NCBI GenBank assembly: GCA_902768125.1
Contig: CACXKA010000004.1
Span: 1-64,000, forward strand
Length of the DNA stretch: 64,000 nucleotides
Direction of reading: 5' to 3'
Source: an uncultured Bacteroidales bacterium
Lineage (GTDB): Bacteria > Bacteroidota > Bacteroidia > Bacteroidales > Bacteroidaceae
In this document: piece after piece, positions 53,693 to 61,754 of the stretch
Position numbering within the stretch: the stretch's first letter is position 1
Layout of the letters: every line of letters starts with the position of its first letter
Position numbers and translations under genes: made by a program
Notes under the pieces: model-generated
Databases searched by the model: none
Seen by the model: the letters and a program-made list of their open reading frames with translations, nothing else
What the model was told of the DNA's origin: nothing

Positions 53693-54544
53693 TTACAAAA
53701 TCATTTTCTCAATAGGTGTCACCAAGATGCCTTCTGCACCCAGAGCCTTCAACTGACCCACAATCTCCCAGAAGTGCTTCTCGTCAAGAACGGCATGAAC
53801 AGAGCACCAATCCTCGTCTGCCAATGGGATGATCGTCGGACTTTTCAGACCAGGCAACACCTTCACGATTTCAGCCAGACGTGCCTTAGGCGCATTCATG
53901 CGCACATACTTCTTGTCTTCTGCAATCAGCACAGAGTTGATACGGAAGAGAAGGTCTTCCAAAATGGCCTTCTTCTCCTCGTCCAGATTCTTGTTGCCAA
54001 TGAGGAGCGCTTCACTCTTCATCACCACTTCAACCTCCTTCAGGTTGTTGCTGACCAGCGTGGAACCAGAGCTGACAATGTCGAAGATACCATCAGCCAA
54101 GCCAATGCCTGGTGCAATCTCCACAGAACCCTGAATGACGTGGATGTCGGTCTTCACACCCTTCTCCTCCATGAACTTACGGAGAATCACAGGATAAGAA
54201 GTGGCAATCTTCTTGCCATTGAACCACTCCACACCTGGATAGTCGATGGCCTTAGGAATCGCCAATGAGATACGGCACTTGCTGAAGCCCAGACGCTTCA
54301 CAATGTCGGCATTCTCGTTGCGTTCCACAAACTCGTTCTCACCCACGATACCCACATCTGCCACACCATCGGCTACAGTCTGTGGAATATCATCATCGCG
54401 GAGGAAAAGCACCTCCAATGGGAAGTTAGATGCCTGAACAAGCAAAGTGCGCTTACTTGAACTTACTTTGATGCCAGTCTCCTTCAGGAGATCCATCGTG
54501 TCTTCGAAGAGACGGCCTTTTGATTGTACTGCTATACGTAACAT
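53693..54544 (-). CDS. hisG: ATP phosphoribosyltransferase (long form)
   Basis: 283 residues, so the long HisG with a C-terminal ACT-like regulatory domain (from ~residue 210: MNAPKARLAEIVKVLPGLKSPTIIPL). Catalytic motif QGSVEIAPGIGLADGIFDIVSSGSTL. First gene of the his operon and feedback-inhibited by histidine in the family. No histidine-rich leader peptide or attenuator seen upstream. Confidence 0.95.
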   Translation of the reverse strand: MLRIAVQSKGRLFEDTMDLLKETGIKVSSSKRTLLVQASNFPLEVLFLRDDDIPQTVADGVADVGIVGENEFVERNENADIVKRLGFSKCRISLAIPKAIDYPGVEWFNGKKIATSYPVILRKFMEEKGVKTDIHVIQGSVEIAPGIGLADGIFDIVSSGSTLVSNNLKEVEVVMKSEALLIGNKNLDEEKKAILEDLLFRINSVLIAEDKKYVRMNAPKARLAEIVKVLPGLKSPTIIPLADEDWCSVHAVLDEKHFWEIVGQLKALGAEGILVTPIEKMIL

Positions 54545-54576
54545 ATATGTTGTTGTTTATATTTTCAAATTTTCTT

Positions 54577-54618
54577 TAGTCTTTAACCGTTAACCCATAA
54601 CCTTTAACCTTTATAACC
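54577..54618. repeat. 7-bp repeat array (CTTTAAC/CGTTAAC)
   Basis: About five heptamers between hisG and the GT2 stop: CTTTAAC, CGTTAAC, CCATAAC, CTTTAAC, CTTTATA. Confidence 0.55.
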
Positions 54619-54619
54619 T

Positions 54620-55789
54620 TTACAAAATCGCTCCATCAATCGTCATGATTGATTTGTTCGAGGGAATGTAAGTCGCAATCAAAGGTCGATGTCGGTTGGG
54701 TTCATCGTGTCGGAAGAATTCCAAGATAGCGCTGAACGAATAACGGCTGGTGTCAAACACGATGTAGTCGTAATCCCTATACAGCACATCGGTACTGGGC
54801 ATATCACCTAATTTGGAATGGAACACATCATACTTGAATCGATGTCTGTCTGCAATCGCCTTCATGTCTGCGAGGTTGTGTCCATCGCTCACAATCAGGT
54901 ATTTCTTCCTTCTCCTCCTCTCTCGCTTGCGCGAATAAGCATAAATCTTCTGCATCAAATACGACATCACACCCTTCATCGCAATCACCAACGTGATAAA
55001 CATCGAGTAGATGATGCTATAATGCGAGAAATGCTTCTTGAAGAAGATCACCATCGCCTTGTAGAAGGTGTTCACATACTTGATGGAATCCTTCTTCGTA
55101 CTCTCACCCTTGTAGTGTAAGATCTGCGTAGGGATGTAGTAGTTCTGATAGCCAGCCTTCAACATGCGGTAGCTCAGGTCGATGTCCTCACCATACATGA
55201 AGAACGTCTCATCCAGCAGCCCCACCTTGTCCAATGCCTCCTTACGGATAAACATGAACGCTCCACTCACAATCTCTATCGGATTGATGGACTGCTTGTT
55301 CAGATACTGCATATAGTACCTGCCAAACAGTCGGCTCTTGGGGAACAGCGAACCCAATCCAGTCATCTTGCAAAACGCCACGAAGGGTGTTGGCACCCCA
55401 CGACGGGATTCAGGCGCAAACGAGCCATCCACCTTCAGCATTCCCACCCCACAGATACCTGCCTTGGGGGTCTTGTCCATGAAGTCAATGCACTCTCTCA
55501 AGGTGCGCTCACCAATGAAGGTGTCAGGATTCAGCAGCAGCACATACTCTCCCCTCGCCTCTCGCAACGCCTTATTGTTGGCACGAGAGAAACCCACATT
55601 CTCCTCATTCTCAATGTAGCGCACCCAAGGGAACTTCCCTTTCAGGTACGACATCGAGTCATCGGTGCTGTTGTTGTCAACTACAAACACTTCACCGCCC
55701 ACACCTGTCAACGCCTTCTCCACCGAGAGCAGACATTGCTCCAAGTAATAGCGAACGTTGTAATTGACTATAATGATGGAGAGTTTCAT
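54620..55789 (-). CDS. Family 2 glycosyltransferase (rhamnosyltransferase-like) with C-terminal extension
   Basis: 389 residues. GT-A: MKLSIIIVNYNVRYYLEQCL, DNNSTDDSMSYL, LLLNPDTFIGERTL, ETFFMYGEDIDLSYRMLKAGY. A single membrane span (~265-290, IIYSMFITLVIAMKGVMSYL), then a basic RKRERRRRKKY stretch and a ~90-residue C-terminal domain of unknown role (YDYIVFDTSRYSFSAILEF). Starts immediately after the stop of the membrane protein gene. Confidence 0.85.
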   Translation of the reverse strand: MKLSIIIVNYNVRYYLEQCLLSVEKALTGVGGEVFVVDNNSTDDSMSYLKGKFPWVRYIENEENVGFSRANNKALREARGEYVLLLNPDTFIGERTLRECIDFMDKTPKAGICGVGMLKVDGSFAPESRRGVPTPFVAFCKMTGLGSLFPKSRLFGRYYMQYLNKQSINPIEIVSGAFMFIRKEALDKVGLLDETFFMYGEDIDLSYRMLKAGYQNYYIPTQILHYKGESTKKDSIKYVNTFYKAMVIFFKKHFSHYSIIYSMFITLVIAMKGVMSYLMQKIYAYSRKRERRRRKKYLIVSDGHNLADMKAIADRHRFKYDVFHSKLGDMPSTDVLYRDYDYIVFDTSRYSFSAILEFFRHDEPNRHRPLIATYIPSNKSIMTIDGAIL

Positions 55790-56242
55790 CTATTCCTTAT
55801 TTACATCTTCCAGATAAGAAGAAATCTTTGATTCTGAAGGCCAGCAGTAGATCGTGGCACTCAGAGCAACCAAGGCACAAAACGCACCGCTGACGCTGGT
55901 GGCAAGGTAATAAATTGCCACGCTGAACACTGCAGCGATACACAGAATGCCTATCCTCACAACACTCCATATATGATAAGACCGCAAAGCCTCGTCATTG
56001 TTCATGCGACGCAATCCCCTGGTGGTGTTCAAGGTGAACAAGCGAATCGCCAACGGAATGCCCAGAATCGTCAACACCACAGCGGCGATGTTCAGTTTCA
56101 CCTCTTCGGGAGACTTGGGAGCCACCAAACCATTTGGTATCACATCCATTTCACCCAACACGACAGCAGCCACCACAATCAACCACACAACCACCATCTC
56201 TATTTTCAAAATCCTTAAAAGCTTTTGTATATATTTTACCAT
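55790..56242 (-). CDS. Four-span membrane protein of unknown function
   Basis: 150 residues with four hydrophobic segments (MVVVWLIVVAAVVLGEM, LNIAAVVLTILGIPLAIRLF, VVRIGILCIAAVFSVAIYYL, GAFCALVALSATIYCW). Conserved in Bacteroidetes next to recR and a GT2 gene as far as I recall; function unknown. Zero-base gap to the glycosyltransferase. Confidence 0.65.
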   Translation of the reverse strand: MVKYIQKLLRILKIEMVVVWLIVVAAVVLGEMDVIPNGLVAPKSPEEVKLNIAAVVLTILGIPLAIRLFTLNTTRGLRRMNNDEALRSYHIWSVVRIGILCIAAVFSVAIYYLATSVSGAFCALVALSATIYCWPSESKISSYLEDVNKE

Positions 56243-56257
56243 AATCTTTAAATAATC

Positions 56258-56306
56258 TCACTCAAAATCTCAAATCTCAAACCTCAAATCTCAAACCCTT
56301 CAACTC
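56258..56306. repeat. 7-bp repeat array (AATCTCA/AACCTCA)
   Basis: Five to six heptamers in the gap between recR and the membrane protein, overlapping the recR stop. Confidence 0.6.
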
Positions 56307-56922
56307 ACTTTCCCGTAAATGGCACTCGATTCACCAACGAACGTCCCAGCGTCACCTCATCCGTGTATTGCAACTCATCATTGATGCTCATGCCCCTCGC
56401 CAACACCGTCAGCTTCAGGTCAGGATATTTCGACAACTTGCGGAAGATGTAGAAATTCGTAGCATCACCCTCCATCGTCGAGCTCAAGGCAAAAATCACC
56501 TCATCCACACCCCCTTTGTCCACTCGTTCCACCAAGCTGTCAATCTCCAACTGATTCGGTCCCACACCATCCATCGGCGAGATCACACCACCCAGCACAT
56601 GATACAGACCACGATACTGCTGCGTCTGCTCTATCGCCATCACATCCTGCACATTCTCCACCACACAGATGATGGAACTGTCACGATGTGGATTCGCACA
56701 TATCTGGCAGACATCGTCATCGCTGATGTTGTGGCACACCTCGCAGTAATGCACCTCGTGGCACAACGTCGAGACAGCATCCGTGAAAGCATCAATCTTG
56801 CCGACATCCAAGCGCAGCATATGCAGCACCAGCCGCATTGCTGTCTTACGCCCAACACCTGGCAGTTTTGAAAACTCATCCACAGCACGTTCCAACAATA
56901 CCGACGAATACTGCTCGTTCAT
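56305..56922 (-). CDS. recR: Recombination protein RecR
   Basis: 205 residues. N-terminal helix-hairpin-helix ([13 protein letters not shown] type), a C4 zinc site ([16 protein letters not shown]), and the Toprim domain ([46 protein letters not shown]). RecFOR gap-repair mediator. Confidence 0.95.
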   Translation of the reverse strand: MNEQYSSVLLERAVDEFSKLPGVGRKTAMRLVLHMLRLDVGKIDAFTDAVSTLCHEVHYCEVCHNISDDDVCQICANPHRDSSIICVVENVQDVMAIEQTQQYRGLYHVLGGVISPMDGVGPNQLEIDSLVERVDKGGVDEVIFALSSTMEGDATNFYIFRKLSKYPDLKLTVLARGMSINDELQYTDEVTLGRSLVNRVPFTGK

Positions 56923-56954
56923 TTCTCTTCTTTCCCTTTTTCTGAAATCAGATG

Positions 56955-57067
56955 CAAAGGTACGGAAAAAAAGTGAAAAGTGAAGAGTGAAGAGTGAAAA
57001 ATCTAAGTTTCTCTTGCCAATAGGCTTGCTAATGTAGATTTTTCACTCTTCACTCTTCACTTTTCAC
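56955..57067 (-). promoter_or_regulatory. recR promoter abutting a perfect 33-bp inverted repeat
   Basis: Minus-strand TACCTTTG at 56962-56955. Ten bp upstream begins an inverted repeat, arms 56973-57005 and 57035-57067, exactly complementary, built of GTGAAAA/GTGAAGA heptamers; the 29-nt loop has a small GCC/GGC stem. It replaces the -33 box and also lies 11 bp beyond the stop of the upstream gene, so it may double as terminator. Confidence 0.75.
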
Positions 57068-57078
57068 GAACACCTCGG

Positions 57079-57327
57079 TTATTTCCTTTTCTTCGAAAAG
57101 ATTCCGAACACTTTATGGAATGCCGTCGCTGTTTTGTAGGCAGAAATGGCATAGCCGACATAGTTCAAGTACTTGTTGGAGGAATCGAGGAAAATGTGTT
57201 CAGGATGATACCAGAAATAATCGGCAGCATCATTCTTCAGCTGATTCACGCCGTAGTCAATCTGTTGCCTTGCATGCTCCTTCTCTTTGCGGATTTCCTC
57301 CAGCGAAGCAAACTTCTTCTTTCTCAT
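57079..57327 (-). CDS. Small conserved hypothetical protein of the YtxH/holin-like operon
   Basis: 82 residues, basic, starting MRKKKFASLEEIRKEKEHARQQID with a helical N-terminus; a weakly hydrophobic C-terminal half (YLNYVGYAISAYKTATAFHKVFGIF). Overlaps the holin-like gene by 4 bp. Unrecognised family; may be peripheral to the membrane. Confidence 0.6.
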   Translation of the reverse strand: MRKKKFASLEEIRKEKEHARQQIDYGVNQLKNDAADYFWYHPEHIFLDSSNKYLNYVGYAISAYKTATAFHKVFGIFSKKRK

Positions 57328-57773
57328 TCCTCACCTCCTTCCTCTTCATATTCGTCCAACTCACGCACGAGACTCTCTGCCAGCTTGCGAATCTGCTCAT
57401 CCTTATAGCCCTTGCTCTTCAGCATCTGCTCCGTCACCGTCGGCACATTCAACAACTGCTCGCTGAACATCCTCACCAACGGATTCTCAATCAGAGGCTT
57501 CTTCAGCAAGAACGCCAACAAGATAAGCAGCAGCAGCACGCCACCCACGATGTAGTAGCTCAGCATCTCATTCTCTGTCCACACGGTCAAGGTCTTCACC
57601 AAGCCCGTGCTCAGGAAGAAGATGGCGCTGGTCGCCAATGCAAACGTCACGGCAGCCAACAGCACAAACGTGGTCACCATCGTCAAGCGCTCCGTCGCCT
57701 CTAGGCGAAGGTAACGCTCCACACGGTAAGCCACCCTGCGGATATCGTCCGCCATTCTATTGGATGCACTCAT
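57324..57773 (-). CDS. Putative actinobacterial-holin-X/phage-holin-family membrane protein
   Basis: 149 residues: amphipathic N-terminus, two membrane spans (MVTTFVLLAAVTFALATSAIFFL; YYIVGGVLLLLILLAFLL), acidic C-terminus (YEEEGGEE). The family name is historical and does not imply lysis. Between YtxH and an 82-residue protein; a chromosomal envelope-stress-like operon. Confidence 0.7.
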   Translation of the reverse strand: MSASNRMADDIRRVAYRVERYLRLEATERLTMVTTFVLLAAVTFALATSAIFFLSTGLVKTLTVWTENEMLSYYIVGGVLLLLILLAFLLKKPLIENPLVRMFSEQLLNVPTVTEQMLKSKGYKDEQIRKLAESLVRELDEYEEEGGEE

Positions 57774-57781
57774 GGCAAGTC

Positions 57782-58024
57782 TTATTCAGCATCGAAATCC
57801 TCGGCAGGCACACACTCCCGCTTTTTTCCGATGTTCTTGATTTCATCCACCAGGTTCTCGAAAGTCTCCTTGTCAAGCTTGATACCACGCTTCTCCAGAG
57901 CTTCCTTAATCTTAGCACGCTGGTCCTCACCCTTTTCAGGAGCAAAAAGAAGACCTAACGCTGCTCCAGCAATAGCACCGCCAACAAAAGCAGCCGCCAA
58001 AGCAAAACCATCACCTCTTGTCAT
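57782..58024 (-). CDS. YtxH-domain protein
   Basis: 80 residues: one glycine-rich membrane span (ALAAAFVGGAIAGAALGLLFAPEKG) followed by a helical amphipathic part (QRAKIKEALEKRGIKLDKETFENL). The APEKG junction is the YtxH hallmark. First gene of a three-gene operon; -7 box TATATTTG at 58086-58079. Confidence 0.8.
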   Translation of the reverse strand: MTRGDGFALAAAFVGGAIAGAALGLLFAPEKGEDQRAKIKEALEKRGIKLDKETFENLVDEIKNIGKKRECVPAEDFDAE

Positions 58025-58078
58025 AATCAGATACGTTTTAAAGGTTGATAAATAATGTTAATTTTACAATTTCGGGGG

Positions 58079-58086
58079 CAAATATA
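58079..58086 (-). promoter_or_regulatory. -7 box of the YtxH operon
   Basis: Minus-strand TATATTTG, 54 bp before ATG 58024. Confidence 0.55.
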
Positions 58087-58148
58087 AGACTTAATCCACA
58101 AAAAGCGACACTTTTTTCGATGTTTAACTTTTTTTTGCACACTTCTCA

Positions 58149-58179
58149 CTTGCAATGTGGCAAATATGCCCTATCTTTG
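58149..58179 (+). promoter_or_regulatory. Promoter of the SPOR lipoprotein gene
   Basis: CTTG (58149-58152), 19 bp, TATCTTTG (58172-58179), giving a ~65-nt leader. Confidence 0.65.
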
Positions 58180-58250
58180 TAGGAAATACAAGACATCATC
58201 CCATTCTTTACAAGAAACATTCAATCATCTAATTATAAAACGAGAAAATT

Positions 58251-58733
58251 ATGAGAAAAAGTATTTTGATGGGATTAGCACTCGTTGCTGCCCTTGCCTT
58301 CGTTTCATGCAAATCATCTGAAAGTAGCTACAAGAAGGCATACGAAAAAGCTAAGGCACAGGAGATGGCACAAGCCAACACTACCGACCAAGTTGAAACA
58401 GCCCCAGTGACTGTGGCACCTGTTGTCACTACCCCTGTCACCACAGCAGCCAACACAGAGAACGACCGTCAGGAGCGTCTCACCGTCATGAATGGTGGCA
58501 CTCTCAAGGCATTCAACGTAGTTTGTGGTTCTTTCAGCAGCGTTGACAACGCCAACAACCTCCGCAACACCCTCGTTGCCAAAGGTTACTCTGCACAAGT
58601 GGCACAGAACCCAGAGACAGGCATGTATCGCGTCATCGCTTCTTCATTCGACGATCGCGCTTCAGCCGTTCAGTCTCGCGACCAGCTTCGTGGCACCTAT
58701 CCCGACGCTTGGCTCCTCTACCGCACTTACTAA
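58251..58733 (+). CDS. SPOR-domain lipoprotein
   Basis: 160 residues. Lipobox AFVSC, a T/V/A-rich linker (APVTVAPVVTTPVTTAAN), and a C-terminal SPOR domain (~88-160: FNVVCGSFSSVDNANNLRNTL ... YRVIASSFDDRASAVQSRDQL ... AWLLYRTY). SPOR binds denuded peptidoglycan at division sites in characterised proteins. Confidence 0.85.
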   Translation: MRKSILMGLALVAALAFVSCKSSESSYKKAYEKAKAQEMAQANTTDQVETAPVTVAPVVTTPVTTAANTENDRQERLTVMNGGTLKAFNVVCGSFSSVDNANNLRNTLVAKGYSAQVAQNPETGMYRVIASSFDDRASAVQSRDQLRGTYPDAWLLYRTY

Positions 58734-58761
58734 TACAAACATAGTATCCAACACACACAAG

Positions 58762-58794
58762 GAGGCTGAGTCCCAAAAACTCAGCCTCTTTTCC
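58762..58794 (+). terminator. Terminator of the SPOR gene
   Basis: GAGGCTGAGT/ACTCAGCCTC stem, A-rich loop, TTTTCC tail. Confidence 0.8.
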
Positions 58795-58834
58795 TGAAAA
58801 AGAATCGTTGGAACATCCCCAAACCAACCAAACA

Positions 58835-59689
58835 ATGAAACATCTCACCAAAACCTTCACCCTCCTTCTCATGATTTGCCTGCCCCTGATGGCACAGGCT
58901 CAGAAACCCGACAAGAACTTCCACATCTTCCTCTGCTTCGGACAGTCAAATATGGAAGCAGGCGCACGTCCAGCTGAGCAGGACAAAGACTTCAACGATC
59001 CACGTTTCCAGTTCCTCGCAGCCGTCAACATGCCGCGCACACAACGCGAGATGGGCAAGTGGTACACAGCCATTCCACCCATCTGCCGTGAAGGCAACAA
59101 CATGGGACCCGTCGATTTCTTCGGACGCAAGATGATAGAAAGCATCGACGACAAATACCGCATCGGCGTCATCAACGTCTCTGTGGCAGGAGCCAAGATT
59201 GAACTTTGGGACAAAGACGACTACAAAGAATATATCGACAACGAACGCGACTGGATGAAAGCCATCGTCAACCAATACGACGGCAACCCCTACCAGCGCC
59301 TCGTCGATATGGCACGCATCGCCCAGAAAGACGGTGTCATCAAGGGTATCCTCATCCATCAGGGCGAATCCAACTCCGAAGACCCCAAATGGCCTGAGCG
59401 TGTAAAGAAAATCTACGACAACCTCTGCAAAGACCTGAACCTCAAGCCCAAAGACGTTCCCCTCCTAGCAGGCGAACTGAAGCACGAGGAGCAAGGTGGC
59501 GTTTGCTGGCGATTCAATGTGGACATCCTTCCCAACCTGCCCAAGACACTCCCCAACTCTTACATCATCTCCTCCAAAGACTGCGAGAGCACAGGCGACC
59601 AATTCCATTTCAGCACCGAAGGCATGCGCACCCTCGGCTACCGCTACGCCGAGCAGATGCTGAAACTGCACAAGTACAAGCTCCGTTAA
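58835..59689 (+). CDS. Sialate O-acetylesterase-like SGNH hydrolase (SASA/CE6-like)
   Basis: About 284 residues from MKHLTKTFTLLLMICLPLMAQAQ (signal peptide). Nucleophile Ser in FLCFGQSNMEAG, HQGESNSED, and the Asp/His region DQFHFSTEGMRTLG. Secreted carbohydrate acetylesterase; xylan or sialic acid substrates are both known in this family. A TTG at 58808 would give a longer form but has no support. Confidence 0.85.
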   Translation: MKHLTKTFTLLLMICLPLMAQAQKPDKNFHIFLCFGQSNMEAGARPAEQDKDFNDPRFQFLAAVNMPRTQREMGKWYTAIPPICREGNNMGPVDFFGRKMIESIDDKYRIGVINVSVAGAKIELWDKDDYKEYIDNERDWMKAIVNQYDGNPYQRLVDMARIAQKDGVIKGILIHQGESNSEDPKWPERVKKIYDNLCKDLNLKPKDVPLLAGELKHEEQGGVCWRFNVDILPNLPKTLPNSYIISSKDCESTGDQFHFSTEGMRTLGYRYAEQMLKLHKYKLR

Positions 59690-59696
59690 GGGGTGA

Positions 59697-59724
59697 CTTA
59701 TCGTATCTTTAGCACGCTTGGCTT
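59697..59724 (+). repeat. Left arm of a 28-bp inverted repeat flanking the AGCS gene
   Basis: Exact reverse complement of 61692-61719; after two mismatches a further CAAGAA also matches. It contains TATCTTTA, a near -7 box. It starts 8 bp after the acetylesterase stop. Confidence 0.8.
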
Positions 59725-59744
59725 ATCAAGAATTGACTGTTTTC

Positions 59745-60035
59745 TCAGGCTCATCTCATACTCATCTCCAATTTATTTCATAAACATCTCAAGTCCATCT
59801 CATATCCACCCCATAGGCAGCTAAGGGGTTCCTCTATTTGTTGTTCGCTTGTTGTCCAGTTGTTGTCCAGTTGTTGTCCAGTGTTTGACTGAACAACAAC
59901 CGAAGAAGAAGAGGATATGAACAGGACAAGAACAGGAGGGAAGGTAGGGATGAATTGGAACAAGATATGAGAAGAGTTGGAGGGGAACATGAGGAGGATA
60001 TGAGAGGGAATAGAGGAACGAGCGATAAGGAATAG
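59745..60035. repeat. Low-complexity intergenic region with 11-bp tandem repeats
   Basis: CATCTCA/ATCTCAT-type words (59745-59810), three copies of an 11-bp GTTGTCCAGTT unit (59851-59883), and purine-rich GATATGAGA/GGAACA words (59915-60025). CTCATATCC on the left pairs with GGATATGAG on the right. No gene in 59690-60263. Confidence 0.6.
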
Positions 60036-60106
60036 AGCATAAAAGCTTATTTTTCAGCAGAGGCTGGTTATCAAAAGGGGCTGATTTTCCCTCCGACGTA
60101 CTCGCT

Positions 60107-60177
60107 TTAAAACAACACCGTTGTTTTGTCTTTCCTACACCGATGTTTTGATGCAACAACGGCGTTGTTTTAAGTTG
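60107..60177. repeat. Nested palindromes (AAAACAACNCCGTTGTTTT type)
   Basis: Two near-palindromes, centred about 60121 and 60164, are each self-complementary (AACAACNCCGTTGTT) and also complementary to each other; a third degenerate half (CACCGATGTTTTG) lies between. Confidence 0.65.
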
Positions 60178-60212
60178 CTGACGGCATCGATGAAAAATAA
60201 AAAGGGTTTTAT

Positions 60213-60243
60213 TTTGTATTTCGCTCATTTTTTCGTAACTTCG
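60213..60243 (+). promoter_or_regulatory. Promoter of the AGCS gene
   Basis: TTTG (60213-60216), 19 bp, TAACTTCG (60236-60243), 21 bp before ATG 60264. The region resembles the MATE promoter over ~40 bp. Confidence 0.65.
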
Positions 60244-60263
60244 CACTATAAATCATACATGAA

Positions 60264-61631
60264 ATGGAAAAACTGCTTCAAATCACGGAGGACATCAGCG
60301 GCATCGTGTGGGGATGGCCGATGATCATTCTCTTGCTTGGAACACATATATTTCTGACTTTCAGGTTGAAGTTTCCGCAAAGGAAGATTGTGACGGCGAT
60401 TAAGTTGTCGCTGAAGAAGGACAAGGGTTCAACGGGTGACGTGAGCCAGTTTGGCGCGTTGGCGACATCGTTGGCTGCCACGATTGGAACGGGAAACATC
60501 ATCGGTGTGGCAACGGCTGTGAGTCTGGGTGGTCCTGGTGCTGTGTTATGGTGCTGGCTGACGGGCGTGTTCGGCATCGCCACGAAATATAGCGAGGGAT
60601 TGCTTGCCATCAAGTACAGGGTGAAGACGAAAAACGGAAAGATGCTGGGTGGTCCCATGTATGCGTTGGAGAAAGGATTGGGCATGAAGTGGCTGGGCGT
60701 GCTGTTCTGCGTGTTTGCAGCGGTGGCTTCGTTCGGCATTGGCAACACGGTTCAGGCGAATGCCATCAGCGAGAACCTTTCTTTGGTGATGCAGGACTGG
60801 ATGGACCCTGAGCGGACGAAGATGATGACGGGCTTTGTGCTGGCGGCTTTGGTGGGATTCGTGGTGATTGGTGGTGTGAAGAGCATCGCACGCTGGTGCA
60901 CGACTTTGGTGCCAATGATGGCGGTGCTGTATGTGCTGGGATGTATATATATATTATGTGTGAATCATGCCTACCTGATGGATGCCCTTTCGCTCATCTT
61001 CCGTGAGGCTTTCTCGCTGAAGGCTGTGGGTGGCGGAACGGCTGGAACCATCCTGATGGTGGCAGCGAGATATGGTATTGCCCGAGGATTGTTCTCGAAC
61101 GAGTCGGGTATGGGTTCGGCTCCTATCGTGGCAGCGGCTGCTCAGACGAAGAACCCTGTGCGTCAGGCTTTGGTGTCCTCCACTGGAACGTTCTGGGACA
61201 CGGTCATCATCTGTGCCGTCACTGGTTTGGTCATCGTGTCGAGCATCATCGCCTATCCCGAAATCAGTCAGGAAGATGGCGGCATGCTGACGAAGAAGGC
61301 GTTTGGCATGATTCCTTATGTGGGCACGCCTATCCTGACCTTTGGCATCATCACGTTTGCCTTTTCCACCATCTTGGGTTGGAGCTACTATGGCGAACGC
61401 GCAATGGAGTATCTGGCAGGAAAACGCAGCATCGTGTTCTATCGCATCCTGTACATCCTGCTGGTGTTCGCTGGTTCGACCATGAGCCTCGCTCTGGTGT
61501 GGAACCTGGCAGACATCATGAACGCGCTGATGGCAATTCCGAACCTCGTGTCGCTGTTGCTGTTGTCGGGCGTGATTGCGAAAGAGACACAGTATTATCT
61601 GTGGGACAAACATTTGGATGAGGAGAGTTGA
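60264..61631 (+). CDS. AGCS-family sodium:alanine/glycine symporter
   Basis: 455 residues, ~11 membrane spans. Family features: GALATSLAATIGTGNIIGVATAVSLGGPGAVLWCWLTGVFGIATKYSEGLLAIKYR, and ARGLFSNESGMGSAPIVAAAAQTKNPVRQALVSSTGTFWDT. Na+-coupled uptake of small amino acids. The gene and its promoter lie between the arms of a 28-bp inverted repeat. Confidence 0.9.
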   Translation: MEKLLQITEDISGIVWGWPMIILLLGTHIFLTFRLKFPQRKIVTAIKLSLKKDKGSTGDVSQFGALATSLAATIGTGNIIGVATAVSLGGPGAVLWCWLTGVFGIATKYSEGLLAIKYRVKTKNGKMLGGPMYALEKGLGMKWLGVLFCVFAAVASFGIGNTVQANAISENLSLVMQDWMDPERTKMMTGFVLAALVGFVVIGGVKSIARWCTTLVPMMAVLYVLGCIYILCVNHAYLMDALSLIFREAFSLKAVGGGTAGTILMVAARYGIARGLFSNESGMGSAPIVAAAAQTKNPVRQALVSSTGTFWDTVIICAVTGLVIVSSIIAYPEISQEDGGMLTKKAFGMIPYVGTPILTFGIITFAFSTILGWSYYGERAMEYLAGKRSIVFYRILYILLVFAGSTMSLALVWNLADIMNALMAIPNLVSLLLLSGVIAKETQYYLWDKHLDEES

Positions 61632-61686
61632 GGGTTGAGATTTGAGGTTGGAGGTTTGAGGTTGGAGATTTGAGGTTGGAGATTTC
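61629..61686. repeat. 7-bp repeat array (GGTTGGA/GATTTGA)
   Basis: Seven to eight contiguous heptamers immediately after the AGCS stop, ending 6 bp before the right arm of the 28-bp inverted repeat. Confidence 0.7.
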
Positions 61687-61691
61687 TTGGC

Positions 61692-61719
61692 AAGCCAAGC
61701 GTGCTAAAGATACGATAAG
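61692..61719 (-). repeat. Right arm of the 28-bp inverted repeat
   Basis: Perfect reverse complement of 59697-59724, 36 bp before the Kef gene start. Confidence 0.8.
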
Positions 61720-61754
61720 AGATTTAGTGAATGTAAGATTAAGGTGACAAAATT

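Noticed and set aside
54545..54620. Histidine attenuator before hisG
   Set aside because: No His-rich leader peptide or alternative hairpins; only a heptamer array in the opposite context.
57324..57773. Holin-family gene as sign of a prophage
   Set aside because: No phage structural, replication or integrase genes around; the YtxH/holin-like operon is a normal chromosomal unit.
59725..61691. Composite transposon around the AGCS gene
   Set aside because: No transposase or integrase between or next to the inverted arms, and target-site duplications are not evident; kept only as an inverted repeat.
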